From assembly GCF_003385235.1 (NCBI RefSeq), contig NZ_PQIA01000008.1, forward strand, positions 62,001 through 126,000: a stretch of 64,000 nucleotides of DNA, read 5' to 3'. The notes beneath the pieces were generated by a model. The model was not told the origin of the DNA, ran no database searches, and saw nothing but the letters and a program-made list of their open reading frames with translations. The position numbers and the translations under genes are program-made. Of this stretch, positions 7,735 through 17,731 are shown piece by piece. Every line of letters begins with the position of its first letter. The stretch's first letter is position 1. The DNA is from Amycolatopsis circi (GTDB lineage Bacteria; Actinomycetota; Actinomycetes; Mycobacteriales; Pseudonocardiaceae).

Positions 7735-9354
7735 GTGACTGACGAGGTGCCGGCGTTGATCGTCGGCGGCGGACTGGCCGGCCTGACCGCCGCGCTGTTC
7801 CTCGGCCTGCACGGAGTCCGGCCGCTGCTGGTGGAGAAGCATCCGTCCACCTCGGCCGTGATGAAGGCCAGGGGCCAGTATCCGCACGTGATGGAGGCGC
7901 TGGCGATCGGCGGCGTCGCCGAGCGGGTCCGGGCGGCGGGCCCCGGCGGCAGCGAAGAGTTCTACATGGTCGTCGCGAAGTCCCTTGCCGGTCCGGTGCT
8001 GCACAGCATCATGACCAACGGGGAAATGTCGATGCGGCACGTGTCGCCGCAGGACTGGGCGATGGCGAGCCAGGAGCGGACCGAACCGATCCTGGCCGAG
8101 CGGGCCGGGGAACTCGGCGCCGAGCTGAGGTTCTCCACCGAACTGGTGTCGTTCGAGCAGGACGGCAGCGGCGTCACCGCGGTGCTGCGGGAGAACGGCG
8201 CGGAGCGGACGGTGCGGGCCGGGTATCTGGTCGGCGCGGACGGACGGCGCAGTCCGGTCCGCGAAGGGGCGGGCATCGGCTCGCACGGCCGGGGCGTGCT
8301 CGGGCATCTGCTGCGGGTGTTCTTCGACGCGGACATGTCCGGTCCGCTCACGGAACTCGAAGGCGTCGCGGACGGCGAGCGGTTCGCGTTGTTCCATTTG
8401 CTGGACGACAGCATGCCCGGGGTCTTCTACACCACGGACGTGCCCGGCCGGTACGGCTACATCCGCGGGCTGACCGACGAGCCCGTCGACTGCCGGGAAT
8501 GGCCGCCGGAACGGGCCGCGGGTCTGGTCCGGCGCGGTCTCGGGATGCCGGACCTCGACCTGCGGGTGACCGGCGTTGGCGAGACGCCGCTGGTGGAGAG
8601 CATCGCGGACCGGTTCACCGAGGGCAGGGTGCACCTGATCGGCGACGCCGCGAAGGTCGTCCCGGCCCCGGGCGGGCTCGGCGGCAGCACCGCGATCATG
8701 GACGGGTTCTATCTCGCGTGGAAGCTGGCCGCCGTGATCCGGGGCGAGGCAGGCCCGGGCCTGCTGGACAGTCACGACGCGGAGCGCCGGCCGGTCGCCG
8801 AGATGATCGCCGAGCAGCAGTTCGCGAACACTCTGCAGCGGCTCGCGCCGGGCTTGGACGACGGCACCGCCGCGGAGATCGTCAGCCCGGTGACGCAGGT
8901 CTTCGGTTACCGGTGCGCGCACGGCGCGGTGGTGCGGGAGCCGGACGACCGCGGCGAGTTGCTGGAAGACCCGGCGAAGCCGACCGGACGTCCGGGGTCG
9001 CGCGCTCCCGACGTGCCGCTGGAGCCCGGCGGCGAGGCGGATTCGACGATCGGCCTGTTCGGCCACGGGTTCGTGCTGCTGGCCGGGCCTTCCGAGGCCC
9101 GGCTGCTGGATTCGGTGCCGGAGATCGCCGGACGGCTGGGAATTCCGTTGCGGGGCCGACGGGTCGGCGGGCCGGGACAGCGGGCGGTGGCGGACCGGTG
9201 GGCGCGGGCATACGGGGTGACCGACTCCGGCGCGGTGCTGGTCCGCCCGGACCGGTTCATCGCGTGGCGCACGCCGGGGCCGGCCGCGCCGGCCGAACTG
9301 GAGCGGGCGCTGCGGATCGTGCTGGACCGCCCTGCCGAGGCAGGTGCGGGATGA
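7735..9354 (+). CDS. FAD-dependent aromatic hydroxylase (PHBH type)
   Basis: A 539-residue class A flavoprotein monooxygenase. It shows the FAD-binding GGGLAG motif at residues 11-16, the DG motif VGADGRRSPVRE near residue 165, and GDAAKVVPAPGGLGGSTAIMD from about residue 302. The last 130 residues look like the thioredoxin-like C-terminal domain of polyketide hydroxylases such as PgaE or RdmE. It would use NADPH and oxygen to hydroxylate the aromatic polyketide. The GTG start has GGAGG-like bases upstream. It overlaps the next gene by 4 bp (ATGA). Confidence 0.92.
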   Translation: MTDEVPALIVGGGLAGLTAALFLGLHGVRPLLVEKHPSTSAVMKARGQYPHVMEALAIGGVAERVRAAGPGGSEEFYMVVAKSLAGPVLHSIMTNGEMSMRHVSPQDWAMASQERTEPILAERAGELGAELRFSTELVSFEQDGSGVTAVLRENGAERTVRAGYLVGADGRRSPVREGAGIGSHGRGVLGHLLRVFFDADMSGPLTELEGVADGERFALFHLLDDSMPGVFYTTDVPGRYGYIRGLTDEPVDCREWPPERAAGLVRRGLGMPDLDLRVTGVGETPLVESIADRFTEGRVHLIGDAAKVVPAPGGLGGSTAIMDGFYLAWKLAAVIRGEAGPGLLDSHDAERRPVAEMIAEQQFANTLQRLAPGLDDGTAAEIVSPVTQVFGYRCAHGAVVREPDDRGELLEDPAKPTGRPGSRAPDVPLEPGGEADSTIGLFGHGFVLLAGPSEARLLDSVPEIAGRLGIPLRGRRVGGPGQRAVADRWARAYGVTDSGAVLVRPDRFIAWRTPGPAAPAELERALRIVLDRPAEAGAG

Positions 9355-10214
9355 TCCTGGTGACGGGGGCGACAGGAACGGTCGGCGGCGCGGTGCTGGC
9401 CCGGCTGAGCTCGGACGGCGTGGCGGCGACCGCGCTGACCCGCAGGCCGGCGGCGGCTCGGCTGCCGCCGGGGACCCGGGTCGTCGCGGGAGACCTTGGC
9501 GCGCCGGAGAGTTTGCCGCGCGCGCTCGCCGGGATCGACAGCGTGTTCCTGATGTCGCCGGGCCACTGCAAGGCATTCCACGACGCGAACCTCGTCGATG
9601 CGGCCGCGGAAGCCGGGGTGCGGCGGATCGTGCAGCTGTCTTCGGCCGGGGTGGCCGAAGCAGCGGACTCCGGCGAGGACAACGCGCTCGCCCGCTGGCA
9701 CCGCGATGCGGAAGACGCGCTGCGCTCTTCCGGGCTCGAATGGACGATCCTGCGACCGGGGGAGTTCATGTCGAACGCACTGGCGTGGGCGGAGTCGATC
9801 CGCGCGGACGGAACGGCCGCCACCCCGGCTCCGGACCTGGTGCAGGCTCCGGTCGATCCGGCCGACATCGCCGCGGTGGCGGTGGAAGCGCTGCGCGAGC
9901 CCGGACACGCCGGCAAGACCTACGCGCTGAGCGGACCGGAGCAGCTCAGCGCTGCCGACCAGATCGCAGTCCTCGGCGCGGTGCTGGGCCGCGGCGTCGA
10001 GGTCCGGCCGATTTCCCTTGCCCAGCACCGGTCCGCGATGGCGCGGAGGCATCCGGAGGAGACGGTGGCCGGGGTGCTGGAGGCGCTGGAGCAGGCGCTG
10101 GCCCGGCCGGGAAACGTCCGCGCCGAATGCGTGCCGACGGTGCCCGGACTGCTCGGCCGCCCGGCGGCGACATTCCGGCAATGGGCCGTTCGGCATGCCT
10201 CGGCGTTCGCCTGA
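9351..10214 (+). CDS. NmrA-like atypical short-chain dehydrogenase/reductase
   Basis: A 287-residue protein beginning MILVTGATGTVGGAVLARL, the NAD(P)-binding GATGxxG motif of NmrA/atypical SDRs. It lacks a clear YxxxK in the usual place; the conserved parts are VVAGDLGAPESLPRAL, VRRIVQLSSAGV and LEWTILRPGEFMSN. Relatives in aromatic polyketide clusters reduce quinones or act as redox partners. The start overlaps the hydroxylase stop, so the two are coupled. About 150 bases without a gene follow before KS-alpha, probably a second promoter or processing region. Confidence 0.85.
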   Translation: MILVTGATGTVGGAVLARLSSDGVAATALTRRPAAARLPPGTRVVAGDLGAPESLPRALAGIDSVFLMSPGHCKAFHDANLVDAAAEAGVRRIVQLSSAGVAEAADSGEDNALARWHRDAEDALRSSGLEWTILRPGEFMSNALAWAESIRADGTAATPAPDLVQAPVDPADIAAVAVEALREPGHAGKTYALSGPEQLSAADQIAVLGAVLGRGVEVRPISLAQHRSAMARRHPEETVAGVLEALEQALARPGNVRAECVPTVPGLLGRPAATFRQWAVRHASAFA

Positions 10215-10366
10215 CCGCGTTTTACCGCGCGGTCTTGTGTTTCCACAGCGGTGCCTTAGTTTTCCTGTACCCGCCGCTGAAAGAATAGTTTCACGGGCCG
10301 GGAAACCCCGTCCCGGATTCGGTATGCCGCCACGAGGCGGTCCGTTCAGGAAGGTGTGGACAATTC

Positions 10367-11641
10367 ATGTCGAACGCCCGACGAGTGGTGATCACCGGAA
10401 TCGGGGTCATGGCTCCCGGCGGCGGCGGAGCCAAGGAGTTCTGGGACCTGATCTCCGCCGGCCGTACTGCGACCCGCCGGATCACACTGCTCGATCCCGG
10501 ACCGTACCGGTCTCAAGTGGCAGGCGAATGCGATTTCGACCCAGCGGCGCACGGCCTCGGTCCGCAGGAGATCCGCCGGATGGACCGGGCGGCGCAATTC
10601 GCGGTGGTCACCGCGCGCGAAGCGGTCGAAGACAGCGAACTGGAATTCGCCGCGCTCGATCCCGGCCGGGTCGGTGTCGCGGTCGGCAGCGCGGTGGGCT
10701 GCACGATGAAACTCGAAGAGGAATACGTGGTCATCAGCGACGGCGGACGTTCGTGGCTGACCGATCACGAATACGCGGTTCCCCATTTCTACGACTATTT
10801 CGTGCCGAGTTCCCTGGCGGCCGAGGTGGCCTGGACGGTCGGGGCCGAGGGGCCGGCCTCGGTCGTCTCCGCGGGCTGCACCTCCGGGCTCGATTCGGTC
10901 GGCTACGCCACGGATCTGCTGCGCGACGGCGTGGCCGACGTGATGATCGCCGGTGCGACGGACGCTCCGATCGCGGGCATCACGCTGGCCTGTTTCGATG
11001 CGATCAAGGCCACCACGCCGCGCAACGACGAACCGGGCGCCGCGTCCCGCCCGTTCGACCGCAGCCGGAACGGCTTCGTGCTGGGCGAGGGTTCCGCGAT
11101 GTTCGTGCTCGAGGAGTACGAACACGCGCAGCGGCGCGGCGCGCACATCTACGCCGAGATCTCCGGGTACGCCTCGCGCTGCAACGCCTACCACATGACC
11201 GGGCTGCGCGCGGACGGCCGGGAGATGGCCGCCGCGATCACCGCGGCGCTGGGCGAGGCACGGCTGCCGGGGACGGCGATCGACTACGTCAACGCGCACG
11301 GCTCCGGCACCCGGCAGAACGACCGGCACGAGACCGCGGCGTTCAAGTCGAGTCTCGGCGAGCACGCCTACCGGACCCCGGTCAGCTCGATCAAGTCGAT
11401 GGTCGGGCATTCGCTCGGCGCGATCGGCTCGATCGAGATCGCCGCCTGCGCGCTCGCCATCGAAAACGGAGTCGTCCCGCCGACGGCGAATCTGCACGAG
11501 CCGGATCCGGAATGCGATCTTGACTACGTGCCGCTGACCGCGCGGGAACGGCGGCTGTCCTCGGTGCTGAGCGTGGGCAGCGGGTTCGGCGGCTTCCAGA
11601 GCGCGATGGTGCTGACCAAGCCGGAAGGCGCGGGGTCGTGA
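10367..11641 (+). CDS. Type II PKS ketosynthase alpha (KS-alpha)
   Basis: A 424-residue FabF-type condensing enzyme. The active-site Cys171 lies in [10 protein letters not shown], with His311 in NAHGSGT, Lys343 in SSIKSMVGH and His348. It extends the poly-beta-keto chain on the ACP, using malonyl units, as a heterodimer with the chain length factor encoded next. The ATG has GGAAGG upstream. The stop overlaps the GTG start of KS-beta, the standard coupling for this pair. This gene, CLF and ACP define the minimal PKS. Confidence 0.98.
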   Translation: MSNARRVVITGIGVMAPGGGGAKEFWDLISAGRTATRRITLLDPGPYRSQVAGECDFDPAAHGLGPQEIRRMDRAAQFAVVTAREAVEDSELEFAALDPGRVGVAVGSAVGCTMKLEEEYVVISDGGRSWLTDHEYAVPHFYDYFVPSSLAAEVAWTVGAEGPASVVSAGCTSGLDSVGYATDLLRDGVADVMIAGATDAPIAGITLACFDAIKATTPRNDEPGAASRPFDRSRNGFVLGEGSAMFVLEEYEHAQRRGAHIYAEISGYASRCNAYHMTGLRADGREMAAAITAALGEARLPGTAIDYVNAHGSGTRQNDRHETAAFKSSLGEHAYRTPVSSIKSMVGHSLGAIGSIEIAACALAIENGVVPPTANLHEPDPECDLDYVPLTARERRLSSVLSVGSGFGGFQSAMVLTKPEGAGS

Positions 11642-12855
11642 CCGCCGGTGCCGTGATCACCGGGATCGGGGTCACCGCGCCGAACGGCATGGGAGCGGAC
11701 GAGTTCTGGTCGGCGACGCTCGCGGGCCGGAGCGCGATCGGCCCGATCACCCGCTTCGACCCGGCGCGGTACCCGTCCTCGCTGTTCGGCGAGATCCGGG
11801 ATTTCCGGGTGCACGAGCATCTGCCGAGCAGGCTCGTGCCGCAGACCGACCGGATGACGCAGCTCGCGCTGGTCGCCGCGGACTGGGCCCTGGCGGACGC
11901 GAAGGCCGACGCCGCGGAGTTCGACGAGTTCGAGATGGGCGTCGTCACCGCGAGCGCGTCCGGCGGGTTCGAATTCGCCCAGCACGAACTGGAAAAGCTG
12001 TGGAGCAAGGGCAGCGAGTACGTCAGCGCGTACCAGTCGTTCGCGTGGTTCTATGCGGTCAACACCGGCCAGATCTCGATCCGCAACGGAATGCGGGGTC
12101 CCAGCGGGGTGGTGGTGACCGACCAGGCGGGCGGGCTCGATGCGGTGGCGCAGGCGACCCGGCAGCTGCGCAAGGGAGTGCGGCTGGTGGTCACCGGCGG
12201 GGTGGACGGTTCGCTGTGCCCGTGGGGCTGGGTGGCGCAGCTCGCCACCGGCTCGCTCACTCGCGCAGCCGAACCCGAGCGGGGTTACCGGCCGTTCAGC
12301 GCGGCGGCCGACGGATTCGTGCCAGGGGAGGGCGGAGCCATCCTCGTGGTCGAAGACCGCGCGGCCGCCGCCGCACGCGGGGCGCGCTGCTACGGCGTGA
12401 TTTCCGGCTATGCGGCCACTTTCGACCCGCGCCGGGACAGCGGCCGCGTACCGGGTCTGCGGCGCGCGGCCGAACTGGCCATCGAGCGGGCCGGGATGAC
12501 GCCGGGCGAAATCGACGTGGTCTTCGCGGACGCGGCGGGCCTCCCGGACCTGGACCGGATCGAGAGCGCCGCGATCACCGCGGTGTTCGGGCCGTACGGG
12601 GTTCCGGTGACCGCGCCGAAGACGATGACCGGCCGGCTCTATTCGGGTGCGGCGTCGCTCGACCTGGCGAGCGCGCTGCTTTCCATCCGGGACCAGGTTG
12701 TCCCGCCGACGCTGTACGTCGCGGAGCCCGCCCCGGAGCACACGCTCGACCTGGTGCGGGACACGCCGCGGAGCGCCCGCGTCGGCGCCGCGCTCGTGCT
12801 GGCCCGCGGTCGCGGCGGATACAACTCGGCCATGGTCGTCCGGGCGGCGGAATGA
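11638..12855 (+). CDS. Type II PKS chain length factor (KS-beta)
   Basis: A 405-residue KS-like protein in which the catalytic Cys is replaced by Gln163 ([10 protein letters not shown]), the hallmark of CLFs. The segment [14 protein letters not shown] gives Phe111, Ala114 and Leu118 at the positions equivalent to 109, 112 and 116 of the actinorhodin CLF, where bulkier residues limit the chain to an octaketide. The smaller residues here hint at a longer chain, such as a decaketide; this is inference from known gate residues. The GTG start overlaps KS-alpha by 4 bp. Confidence 0.97.
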   Translation: MTAGAVITGIGVTAPNGMGADEFWSATLAGRSAIGPITRFDPARYPSSLFGEIRDFRVHEHLPSRLVPQTDRMTQLALVAADWALADAKADAAEFDEFEMGVVTASASGGFEFAQHELEKLWSKGSEYVSAYQSFAWFYAVNTGQISIRNGMRGPSGVVVTDQAGGLDAVAQATRQLRKGVRLVVTGGVDGSLCPWGWVAQLATGSLTRAAEPERGYRPFSAAADGFVPGEGGAILVVEDRAAAAARGARCYGVISGYAATFDPRRDSGRVPGLRRAAELAIERAGMTPGEIDVVFADAAGLPDLDRIESAAITAVFGPYGVPVTAPKTMTGRLYSGAASLDLASALLSIRDQVVPPTLYVAEPAPEHTLDLVRDTPRSARVGAALVLARGRGGYNSAMVVRAAE

Positions 12856-12901
12856 GCGCGGAACGAGCCGCGGAATGAGCACTGATCGGAAGGACTCGGA
12901 A

Positions 12902-13162
12902 ATGGCGGAATTCACCCTGGACTCCCTCAAACGCCTGCTGCGCGAGGTGGCGGGCGAGGAGGAGGGCGTTGATCTGGACAGCGAAATCGCGAGCGCGACC
13001 TTCGAACAGCTCGGGTACGACTCGCTGGCGCTGCTCGAAGCGTCCGCTCGGATCAAGCGCGAGTACGGCGTAGCGCTCGCGGACGACGACGTCACCTCGG
13101 TCGGTTCCCCGTCCGAGCTGGTGGACCTGGTGAACGAAGGCTTGAACGTCACGGCGGGCTGA
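12902..13162 (+). CDS. Type II PKS acyl carrier protein
   Basis: An 86-residue ACP with the phosphopantetheine-bearing Ser41 in LGYDSLALLE, flanked by the acidic four-helix pattern of polyketide ACPs. It carries the growing chain. The ATG at 12902 is selected by GGAAGGA at 12888-12894; an ATG nearer the KS-beta stop has no ribosome site. It is the third member of the minimal PKS, and its order after KS-alpha and KS-beta is canonical. Confidence 0.97.
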   Translation: MAEFTLDSLKRLLREVAGEEEGVDLDSEIASATFEQLGYDSLALLEASARIKREYGVALADDDVTSVGSPSELVDLVNEGLNVTAG

Positions 13163-13192
13163 GCGGGCCCGCCGAGCAGGAAGGAGCTTCAC

Positions 13193-14911
13193 GTGACGGG
13201 AACCCTGACACGCCGCGTCCCCGCAGACCAGGCCGAGTGGGTCGTCTGCGCGGGGTGCCGCGATCTGATCTACGGCAAACGGCTGTCCCGGTCTCTCGGG
13301 GTGTGCCCGGAATGCGGGAGGCACCGCCGGGTGGACGCCCCGGAGCGGATCTCCCAGCTGCTCGACCCGGGTTCGGCGGAGCTGCTCGGGTTCCGGGCCG
13401 ACGACGCCGACCCGCTGGGCTTCGTGGACTCGAAGCCGTATCGGCAGCGGCTGGCCGAAGCACGCCGCGAGACTGGGCTCGACGAGGCCGTGCTGTGTGC
13501 GCGCGGAACCGTCGAAGGCCAGCCGGTGGTCGTCGCGGTGATGGACTTCCGGTTCATGGGCGGCAGCCTCGGCAGCGCGGTCGGAGAGCTGATCACCCAG
13601 GCCGTGGAAGAGGCCCTGCACACCCGAACCCCGCTGCTGGTGGTGACTGCCTCCGGCGGTGCCCGGATGCAGGAGGGCGCGCTGTCGCTGATGCAGATGG
13701 CCAAGACCAGCCAGGCGTTCGCACAGCTCGACGAGGCAGGGGTGTTCACTGTCTCGCTGATCACCGACCCGACGTTCGGCGGGGTGGCCGCCTCGTTCGC
13801 GTCCCTGGCCGACGTGCTGGTGGCGGAGCCGGGCGCGCGGATGGGCTTCGCCGGGCGACGGGTGATCGAGCAGACCATCCGGGAAGAACTGCCCGCGGAT
13901 TTCCAGACCGCCGAGTTCTTGCTCGGCCACGGGCTGGCGGACCTCATCTGTCCGCGCGGCGAACTGAGGAGCACGATCGCCAGGCTGCTGTCGACGGGCA
14001 ACCGGCACGTCGGGGCTTCCGGACCGGCGGCGGAGATCGGCGACGCGCTGGTGCGGGACCCGGCGGCGCTCGAAGCGCGGGATCCGTGGCAGGCGGTGCG
14101 GTCGGCGAGGGCGCTGGACCGGCCGACCGCGCGGGACTACTTCCACCGGATGCTGGACGAGTTCGTCGAACTGCACGGCGACCGGCTCTCCGCCGACAGC
14201 GCCTCCCTGGTCGGAGGGCTCGGCCGCCTCGGCGGGATTCCGGTGCTGGTGCTCGGCCACCAGAAGGGGCACGATGCGAGCGAACTCGCCGCGGCGGGGT
14301 TCGGGATGCCGCAGCCGAGCGGCTACCGGAAGTCCGCGCGGCTGATGCGGATCGCGGCGAAGCTCGGGCTGCCGGTGATCGCCTTGGTGGACACGCCCGG
14401 CGCGCATCCCGGCGTGGCGGCCGAGGAACAGGGCCAGGCGATCGCGATCGCGGAGAACCTCCGCCTGATGGCGGGGCTGCCGGTGCCGATCGTGGCGGTG
14501 GTGACCGGAGAGGGCGGCAGCGGCGGCGCCCTCGCCCTCGCCGTCGCGGACGCAGTGCTGATGTGGGAGCACGCGGTGTACTCGGTGATCAGCCCGGAAG
14601 GCTGCGCCGCCATTCTGTGGAAGGACGCGCAGGCCGCGCCGAAGGCCGCCGCGGCGCTCGGCGTGAGCGCCGAACGGTTGCTGGGCCTCGGCGTCGTGGA
14701 CGCGGTGATCCGGGAACCCTCCGGCGGCGTCCAGGCCGATCACCATCTCGCCGCCGAACGCCTGCGCGCGGTGCTGCTCGGCGAACTCGGCAGGCTGGCC
14801 GGGCAGGAGCAGATGGAACTGCTCACCCGGCGGCACGCCCGGTTCCGCCGGTTCGGCGCGGCGCGGCGCGGGACGGATTCCCGCCGAGCGGACGGAGGAC
14901 TGGCCGGATGA
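13193..14911 (+). CDS. Acetyl-CoA carboxylase carboxyltransferase, fused beta-alpha (AccD-AccA)
   Basis: A 572-residue fusion. The N-terminal half has the zinc ribbon of AccD (Cys19, Cys22, Cys38, Cys41) and the crotonase-like core [20 protein letters not shown]. From about residue 300 comes an AccA-like half ([55 protein letters not shown]). It transfers CO2 from carboxybiotin to acetyl-CoA to make malonyl-CoA extender units. The GTG start has AAGGAG upstream. The separate BCCP and AccC follow in the same operon, so the cluster carries its own precursor supply. Confidence 0.95.
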   Translation: MTGTLTRRVPADQAEWVVCAGCRDLIYGKRLSRSLGVCPECGRHRRVDAPERISQLLDPGSAELLGFRADDADPLGFVDSKPYRQRLAEARRETGLDEAVLCARGTVEGQPVVVAVMDFRFMGGSLGSAVGELITQAVEEALHTRTPLLVVTASGGARMQEGALSLMQMAKTSQAFAQLDEAGVFTVSLITDPTFGGVAASFASLADVLVAEPGARMGFAGRRVIEQTIREELPADFQTAEFLLGHGLADLICPRGELRSTIARLLSTGNRHVGASGPAAEIGDALVRDPAALEARDPWQAVRSARALDRPTARDYFHRMLDEFVELHGDRLSADSASLVGGLGRLGGIPVLVLGHQKGHDASELAAAGFGMPQPSGYRKSARLMRIAAKLGLPVIALVDTPGAHPGVAAEEQGQAIAIAENLRLMAGLPVPIVAVVTGEGGSGGALALAVADAVLMWEHAVYSVISPEGCAAILWKDAQAAPKAAAALGVSAERLLGLGVVDAVIREPSGGVQADHHLAAERLRAVLLGELGRLAGQEQMELLTRRHARFRRFGAARRGTDSRRADGGLAG

Positions 14912-15375
14912 CCGACCACGAGAGCACGACCGAGAACACCGTCCAGCGTCTGGTCGAGGTGGTGTGCACGCACGCGTCCGGCTTGCTGTCCGGGGTGCGG
15001 CATCCGCCCGCGGTCCTGCGGCTGCGCGCGGCCGACGTGGCGGTGGAACTGGAATGGCCGGTCGCGGCGAACGACGAACAGGCGGCTGCCGGGCCCGTCG
15101 CGGCGGACCCGGCCGGGGATCCCGCCGACGACCTCGAATACCTGCTCGCCCAGACCGTCGGAGTCTTTTACCACGCCCCCGAGCCCGGTGCGCCGCCGTT
15201 CGTCAGCGAAGGCGACGTCATCGTGCCCGGCAGGCAGGTGGGCATCATCGAGGCGATGAAGATGATGATCCCGGTGGAGGCCGACCGCCGCGGCCGGATC
15301 GCGGCGGTCCTGACCGAGAACGGCGCCTCGGTCGAGTACGGGGCCCGGCTGTTCGCTCTCGCGCAGGCCGGCTAG
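14908..15375 (+). CDS. Biotin carboxyl carrier protein (AccB)
   Basis: A 155-residue BCCP with the biotinyl domain at its C-terminus; Lys118 in EAMKMM is the biotinylation site. A linker rich in Ala, Asp and Pro (about residues 55-75) joins it to a short N-terminal part. It shuttles carboxyl groups from the biotin carboxylase to the carboxyltransferase. The ATG overlaps the stop of the AccD-AccA gene (ATGA), so subunit synthesis is coupled. Confidence 0.95.
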   Translation: MTDHESTTENTVQRLVEVVCTHASGLLSGVRHPPAVLRLRAADVAVELEWPVAANDEQAAAGPVAADPAGDPADDLEYLLAQTVGVFYHAPEPGAPPFVSEGDVIVPGRQVGIIEAMKMMIPVEADRRGRIAAVLTENGASVEYGARLFALAQAG

Positions 15376-15415
15376 TGCAGTTTCCCTGCCCGTTGACCGA
15401 CGACGAGGAGTGGCC

Positions 15416-16777
15416 GTGTTCGGTTCGGTACTGATCGCAAACCGGGGCGAGATCGCCCTCCGGGTGGCCCGGACGTGCCGGGAGCTCGGCATCAAGTCGA
15501 TCGCCGTGTATTCCGCGGCCGACGAGGACTCGGCGGTGGTGCGGTTCGCCGACGAGGCTGTCCGGATCGGGCCCGCCGCAGCGAAGGCGAGCTATCTCTA
15601 CATCCCGGCGGTGATCGAAGCGGCGCTGAAAACCGGGGCCGAGGCCGTGCATCCCGGCTACGGTTTCCTTTCCGAGGAACCGGATTTCGCCGAGGTCTGC
15701 GCGAGCTACGGCCTGACGCTGATCGGGCCGCCCGCCGAGGTGATCCGCAAGCTCGGCGACAAGGTCGAGGCCCGCACGCTGATGGCCGCGACCGGGATGC
15801 CGCTGCTGCCGGGCAGCCTCGAACCGGTCGCCGCCGCCGACGAGGCCCGGCGGATCGCCGACCAGATCGGGTACCCGGTGATCCTCAAGGCCGCGGCGGG
15901 CGGCGGCGGCAAGGGGATGCAGGTCGTCTCCGAACCCGGCGAGTTCGCCTGGAAATACGGCGAGACGACCAGGACCGCGCTCGCGTTGTTCGGCGACGCG
16001 CGGGTGTATCTGGAGCGGTACCTGAACCCGGCGCGGCACGTGGAGATCCAGGTGCTGTGCGACGCCCACGGCAACGGGGTGCACCTGGGGGAACGGGACT
16101 GCTCGGTGCAGCGGCGGCACCAGAAGCTGGTCGAGGAGACCCCGGCACCCGGGCTCGATCCCGCGCTGCTCGCCGAGATGGGCCGGGTCGCGGTGCGCAG
16201 CGCGCTCGCCGCGGGCTACGTCGGCGCGGGCACGTTCGAGTTCCTGGTCGGCGCGGACGGCACGTTCTCGTTCATGGAGGTGAACAGCCGGATCCAGGTC
16301 GAGCACCCGGTGACCGAAATGGCCACCGGGCTGGACCTGGTGCGCGAGCAGATCCGGGTCGCCGCCGGGCTGCCGCTGGGGTTCGCCCAGCGAGACGTGG
16401 TGCGCCGCGGCTGCGCGATCGAATGCCGGATCAACGCCGAGAACCCGGCGCGGGGTTTCGTCCCGGCCCCGGGGGTGCTGGCCGAGTTCGTGCCCGCGGG
16501 CGGCCCGTTCGTCCGGGTGGACACGCACGGCTATGCCGGATACCGGGTGCCCGGCGCGTACGACTCGCTGCTGGCCAAGCTCGTCGTGTGGGCTCCCGAC
16601 CGCGAGCAGGCGCTGGCCAGGATGCGGCGCGCGCTCGACGAGTTCCGGGTTTCGGGTCCGGGACTGAGCACGACGACCGGGTTCCTGCGGAGCCTGCTCG
16701 ACCATCCGGCGTTCTGTTCGGCCACGCACAGCACTTCGCTCGTCGACGAGATCCAGTCGGCTCCGCAAGCTGTGTGA
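15416..16777 (+). CDS. Biotin carboxylase (AccC)
   Basis: A 453-residue biotin carboxylase with the N-terminal VLIANRGEIALRV, the ATP-grasp glycine loop (AAAGGGGKGMQVV) and the catalytic EVNSRIQVEHPVTE. It carboxylates biotin on the BCCP using ATP and bicarbonate. Two GTG starts are 6 bases apart; the second, 5 bases after GAGGAG, is preferred and gives MFGSVLIANRGE. It ends the main rightward block and is followed at once by a perfect terminator hairpin. Confidence 0.95.
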   Translation: MFGSVLIANRGEIALRVARTCRELGIKSIAVYSAADEDSAVVRFADEAVRIGPAAAKASYLYIPAVIEAALKTGAEAVHPGYGFLSEEPDFAEVCASYGLTLIGPPAEVIRKLGDKVEARTLMAATGMPLLPGSLEPVAAADEARRIADQIGYPVILKAAAGGGGKGMQVVSEPGEFAWKYGETTRTALALFGDARVYLERYLNPARHVEIQVLCDAHGNGVHLGERDCSVQRRHQKLVEETPAPGLDPALLAEMGRVAVRSALAAGYVGAGTFEFLVGADGTFSFMEVNSRIQVEHPVTEMATGLDLVREQIRVAAGLPLGFAQRDVVRRGCAIECRINAENPARGFVPAPGVLAEFVPAGGPFVRVDTHGYAGYRVPGAYDSLLAKLVVWAPDREQALARMRRALDEFRVSGPGLSTTTGFLRSLLDHPAFCSATHSTSLVDEIQSAPQAV

Positions 16778-16778
16778 C

Positions 16779-16816
16779 CCGCACGGCCCGGCCGGGAAAC
16801 CGGCCGGGCCGTGCGG
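16779..16816. terminator. Perfect 17-bp hairpin with GAAA tetraloop
   Basis: The arms 16779-16795 and 16800-16816 are exactly complementary (left arm CCGCACGGCCCGGCCGG) around a GAAA loop, 1 base after the accC stop and 12 bases before the stop of the convergent MBL-fold gene. It is very likely a bidirectional terminator closing the main polyketide block. Confidence 0.9.
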
Positions 16817-16828
16817 TGCTGTCGGGTG

Positions 16829-17731
16829 TCAGGCGTGGCACACAGGGAGCCCGCCGTGGTGGGCGACCATTTCCGCGAAGACGCCGACGACGTCGAGCGG
16901 CACGCCGGGCGCCGCGCCGCGGTGTTCGGCGAACGCCCGATGCAGATTCGCCACCAGTCGCTCGGAGTCCCGCAACCCCGCGAACTCGCCGAGATCGGCC
17001 TCGGCGGCGGCTTCGAGCGGGGTGCGCCCGCCGGCGATCGCGTCCGCCGCGATTCCTTGCAGCCACCGCAAATACCGCGCGTTGGCGTCGAGCACCTCGG
17101 GTCCGGCCAGCGACCCATGACCGCAGACGACTGTCTGCGCGGGGAGTTCGCGAAGCCGCTCCAGCACCGCCAGCGATCCGGAGACCGAACCCATCAGGAC
17201 GAACGGCGTGCAGCCGGACAGCGCGATGTCGCCGGTGAACAGCACGCGCTCTTCGGGCAGCCACACCACGACGTCATTGGTGGTGTGGGCGGTGCCGAGG
17301 TGCAGCAGTTCGATCGTCCTGTCTTCGCGGTGCAGCACGAGGCGCTCGGCGAAGGTAGTGGTCGCCGGTTTCAGCACCACGTCGCCCCATCCGACGTCCG
17401 GCCACAGGTTCTGCAGCGCGAGGCCGTTCTCGATCGCCTCGGCACGGCCCAGTTCGTGCGCGATGATTTCCGTCTCCGGACCGAAGACGAAATTGCCGAA
17501 GGTGTGATCGCCGTGGCTGTGGGTGTTGACGACGGTGCGCGGCCGGACGTCGGTCACGGTGCCGATCGCGGCACGCAGCGCGCGGGCCCTCGATTCGGTG
17601 GCGGCCGTGTCGATCACCGTGGTGCCCTCGGCCGAGGGCACCACGCCGGCGTTGTTGAGACACCACCCGCCGTCCGGTTGCAGGTAAGCGAAAACGCCGT
17701 CCGCGACCTCGACCAGACCGGGGCGCGTCAC
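16829..17731 (-). CDS. MBL-fold metallohydrolase, possible second-ring cyclase/thioesterase
   Basis: A 300-residue metallo-beta-lactamase-fold protein with the zinc motif His71-Ser-His73-Gly-Asp75-His76 (NTHSHGDH), later LHLGTAHTTNDVVVW, LFTGDIALSG and VVCGHGS. Its size matches ActIV-type MBL proteins, which in aromatic pathways close the second ring and release the chain. No TcmI- or JadI-type later cyclase is present, so this role is plausible here but inferred. The GTG start overlaps the stop of the SnoaL-like gene and follows GGAG. Confidence 0.82.
   Translation of the reverse strand: MTRPGLVEVADGVFAYLQPDGGWCLNNAGVVPSAEGTTVIDTAATESRARALRAAIGTVTDVRPRTVVNTHSHGDHTFGNFVFGPETEIIAHELGRAEAIENGLALQNLWPDVGWGDVVLKPATTTFAERLVLHREDRTIELLHLGTAHTTNDVVVWLPEERVLFTGDIALSGCTPFVLMGSVSGSLAVLERLRELPAQTVVCGHGSLAGPEVLDANARYLRWLQGIAADAIAGGRTPLEAAAEADLGEFAGLRDSERLVANLHRAFAEHRGAAPGVPLDVVGVFAEMVAHHGGLPVCHA

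Noticed and set aside
6583-9576. Very long leftward open frame (997 codons) opposite the LLM and hydroxylase genes
   Set aside because: It is rich in Arg, Pro, Gly and His with no domain pattern, and it lies fully antisense to well-identified coding genes; such frames arise from GC-rich third positions.
10215-10366. SARP boxes before KS-alpha
   Set aside because: A possible -10 (TAGTTT near 10288) exists, but no 11-bp-period heptamers lie at the correct distance; no support beyond being a gap.
12575-14836. Leftward open frame of 753 codons opposite CLF, ACP and carboxyltransferase
   Set aside because: It is a mirror frame of three certain genes, has no recognisable motif and no ribosome site at a sensible start.
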